Source: JAFHCF01 sp048497495 (lineage in GTDB: Bacteria > Pseudomonadota > Alphaproteobacteria > Rhizobiales > Ancalomicrobiaceae). Taken from it: a stretch of 15,837 nt of DNA. Position numbers and translations under genes: made by a program. The stretch is taken from contig JAFHCF010000069.1 in assembly GCA_048497495.1 (NCBI GenBank), positions 1 to 15,837 on the forward strand. Reading direction: 5' to 3'. Below, piece after piece: positions 14,354 to 15,837 of the stretch. How positions within the stretch are numbered: the first letter of the stretch is position 1; the number at the start of each line of letters is the position of its first letter. Below the pieces are notes generated by a model that was given only the letters and a program-made list of their open reading frames with translations, was not told the origin of the DNA and did no database searches.

Positions 14354-14401
14354 GGTCGAAACAATCTGACGCTTGCGGGACGCGAGCGTCAGATTTCGAC
14401 C
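14354..14401 (-). terminator. Long interrupted inverted repeat downstream of the flagellar pair
   Basis: GGTCGAA (14354-14360) pairs with TTCGACC (14395-14401), ATCTGACGCT (14364-14373) with AGCGTCAGAT (14385-14394), and four more inner pairs follow, including one G-T wobble. The result is a 21-bp stem with a 3-base bulge and a 3-base loop. Read leftward it lies 83 bases past the FlhB-like stop and is followed by TGTTTCG, so it may terminate the flagellar transcript. It also ends next to the start of the DUF1566-type gene and could be its operator. Confidence 0.5.
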
Positions 14402-14483
14402 GCTGGAGCGCCCACGGGTCGGTCAGGAATGCGGCGTTTTCGCGGAAGGATCAGCGTCTCCCTTCGGCCGAGCGCGGAACGCC

Positions 14484-14759
14484 TCAGGCCGGCTTGCCGG
14501 CCGAACGCAATACGAAGGCGATGACCTCGGCGACCGCCGTGTAGAGCGCCTCGGGGATCTCCGCGTCGAGCTCGATCTGGGCGAGCGCGACGGCGAGCAG
14601 CGGGTTCTCCTCGATCGTCACCCCATGGCTCGCGGCCGAGGCGACGATCGCCTCGGCGATCGCCCCGTGGCCCTTGGCCACCACCACGGGCGCGCCGCCC
14701 TGATCCCATTTGAGCGCCACCGCGAGGCGCTTGCGTTCGCTCTCCGCCTCCTCGCTCAC
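14484..14759 (-). CDS. FlhB C-terminal-like flagellar export protein (FhlB type)
   Basis: This 91-residue protein begins at GTG 14759, five bases after the strong site GGAGGAGG, which fixes the unusual start. It matches the cytoplasmic domain of FlhB that follows the NPTH cleavage site: ALKWDQGGAPVVVAKGHGAIAEAIVASAASHGVTIEENPLLAVALAQIELDAEIPEALYTAVAEVIAFV. It has no membrane part and no NPTH motif. In FlhB this domain takes part in switching the export apparatus from hook to filament substrates; free-standing copies are known in many bacteria, and some can partly replace the FlhB fragment. It lies 13 bases downstream of the FliK-like gene, its functional partner in switching, so the two form an operon. 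Confidence 0.87.
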   Translation of the reverse strand: MSEEAESERKRLAVALKWDQGGAPVVVAKGHGAIAEAIVASAASHGVTIEENPLLAVALAQIELDAEIPEALYTAVAEVIAFVLRSAGKPA

Positions 14760-14772
14760 CGCGCCCTCCTCC

Positions 14773-15837
14773 TCACAGTTTGACGTCGACGAAATGTCCG
14801 GCGCTCGGCCCCGGTCCGCCGCTCGTCGGGCGTCCGGTGGCGAGATGGATCGAATCGACCGGAATGGCGGCCGCCTCCAGCGCCCCGCGCAGGCGCCCGA
14901 CGTCGCCGCCGAGCCGCTCCGCCGCGTCGCGCCGTTCCGCCCACAGACCGATCGACAGTTTCTCGGCGGCGAAACCGATCTGGGCGTGGATCGGCCCGAG
15001 CGGCTCGACATCGAGCGAGAAGCGCACCCGCCAGCCGCGCGGGCCCGCCGACCCGTCCGGCTTCGGCCGTCCGCCGTCGTGCTCGACCATCATCTGCACC
15101 ACGCCGGTGCCCTGGCGGGTGGCGATCGGCATCTCGACGGTCCATTCCCGGTGGCCGCGCCCCTCCTGCGCCTGCGCCGGGTCGTCGACGCGGCGGTCGA
15201 GAACGGCGAACTGCTCGAGCAGGATGCGCGACAACGCGCCCTCGGTGCGCTCCAGCGCCCGCCGCCCCAGCCGCTCGACCCCGCCGGCATCGTCGACCCG
15301 GTCCGCCGGCTGCGCCGCCTGGCCGCGCGGCGCCTGGCCGCGTCGCGGCGGCGGCGGTTTCAACTCCTGCGCGGCGCCGATCCCGGCGAGCGCCGCGCTC
15401 ACCTCGGCCGGCCGCGCCGCCGTGAGGCTGCCGGCGATCTCGAGACCGCGCACCACGGCCTTCAGCAACGCCGTCACCGCGTCGTCGCCGAACCCCGGAT
15501 CGATCGGCGAGCCGGCGATCGGCGCGGCTTGCCCGACCCCCGGCAACGGCAGGGACGGCGGCGGCGCCCCGTCCTCGACGGCGATCGACATCGGCGAGGC
15601 CACGACGCCGGCGCCCGTTGGCGCGGGAGGCGGTCTCTGTCCCGATACGGGCGGCGGCGGCGGGAGGCTCGGCGCGCCTCCCGCGCCGATGATCGGCCCG
15701 TCCGCCGGCATCCGCGCCCCGCCGGGGTCCACGGCGGGGTCCACGGCGACGGGCACGGCCACGGCCACCGCCGGGCGCCCCTCGCGCCCGCCGCCATCGA
15801 CGGCCGCCGGCGCCCCCTGTGGCGTCGGCACGGCGGC
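14773..15837 (-). CDS. FliK-like flagellar hook-length control protein (5' end outside the window)
   Basis: The frame is open to the right edge, giving at least 354 residues; a GTG at 15831 is available but the true start is probably outside. The N-terminal half is Pro/Ala/Gly-rich and low in complexity, as in FliK-type proteins. The C-terminal 130 residues resemble the FliK/hook-length C-terminal domain: EMPIATRQGTGVVQMMVEHDGG, WRVRFSLDVEPLGPIHAQIGF, LSIGLWAERRDAAERL, LRGALEAAAIPVDSIHLATG. FliK measures hook length during export and then makes FlhB switch substrate class. The FlhB-like partner immediately downstream strongly supports this call, although the N-terminal part is poorly conserved. 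No other flagellar genes are inside the window. Confidence 0.75.
   Translation of the reverse strand, partial: AAVPTPQGAPAAVDGGGREGRPAVAVAVPVAVDPAVDPGGARMPADGPIIGAGGAPSLPPPPPVSGQRPPPAPTGAGVVASPMSIAVEDGAPPPSLPLPGVGQAAPIAGSPIDPGFGDDAVTALLKAVVRGLEIAGSLTAARPAEVSAALAGIGAAQELKPPPPRRGQAPRGQAAQPADRVDDAGGVERLGRRALERTEGALSRILLEQFAVLDRRVDDPAQAQEGRGHREWTVEMPIATRQGTGVVQMMVEHDGGRPKPDGSAGPRGWRVRFSLDVEPLGPIHAQIGFAAEKLSIGLWAERRDAAERLGGDVGRLRGALEAAAIPVDSIHLATGRPTSGGPGPSAGHFVDVKL

Noticed and set aside
1..15837. Search by eye for tRNA, CRISPR repeats, insertion sequences, integrases, toxin-antitoxin or phage-defence genes
   Set aside because: None was recognised. No spaced identical repeats, terminal inverted repeats with a transposase, or tRNA-like cloverleaf sequences were seen.

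Overview
The window is chromosomal DNA from a very GC-rich alphaproteobacterium, with strong G/C preference at third codon positions. Three things point to that class: a REC-REC-GGDEF protein of the PleD/PopA type, a free-standing FlhB C-terminal-like protein beside a FliK-like protein, and a perfect CtrA-type box (TTAA-N7-TTAAC). The genus cannot be told from the sequence. I see no tRNA, rRNA, CRISPR array, insertion sequence, integrase or phage gene, and base composition is even. This looks like a core or flexible chromosomal region rather than a mobile island.

Layout, left to right. Positions 1-629 hold the 5' end of an unknown leftward gene and a divergent small membrane protein. Positions 706-2028 encode a PleD/PopA-like c-di-GMP protein with unusual active-site residues. 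Positions 2001-6519 form a lipid or surface glycan module: a leftward ChbG/HpnK (YdjC) deacetylase, divergent from a polyprenyl-phosphate glycosyltransferase (GtrB/DPM type) that overlaps a YfhO-like 802-residue membrane protein. Positions 6783-7829 encode a membrane fatty-acid desaturase. Positions 7830-9417 hold a structured leader and three small exported or membrane proteins, the last a degenerate nuclease-fold protein. Positions 9481-11672 encode an OmpR-type two-component system whose genes overlap by ATGA. It is divergent from a 183-residue Gly/Pro-rich protein of unknown function (11859-12410). Then come an ArgE/DapE-family deacylase (12617-13777), a convergent DUF1566-type secreted protein, and at the right edge a FliK-like/FlhB-like flagellar export pair read leftward.

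How the genes may work together (inference). The glycosyltransferase, deacetylase and YfhO-like protein match the three activities needed to build and transfer a lipid-linked amino sugar, as in Francisella FlmF2-NaxD-FlmK or Arn-type systems. With the desaturase this suggests envelope lipid tailoring. The histidine kinase and response regulator probably control themselves and the divergent 183-residue protein: the shared intergenic region carries two GATACAAA repeats one helical turn apart plus a CtrA-type box. The c-di-GMP protein, the CtrA box and the flagellar pair are all consistent with a motile, cell-cycle-regulated organism.

The strongest regulatory observations are a ten-base-pair stem that buries the ribosome-binding site of the small secreted protein at 8101, with a competing partner strand upstream, and the CtrA/direct-repeat region at 11714-11792. 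Intergenic stretches contain many perfect inverted repeats, several of them likely transcription terminators.
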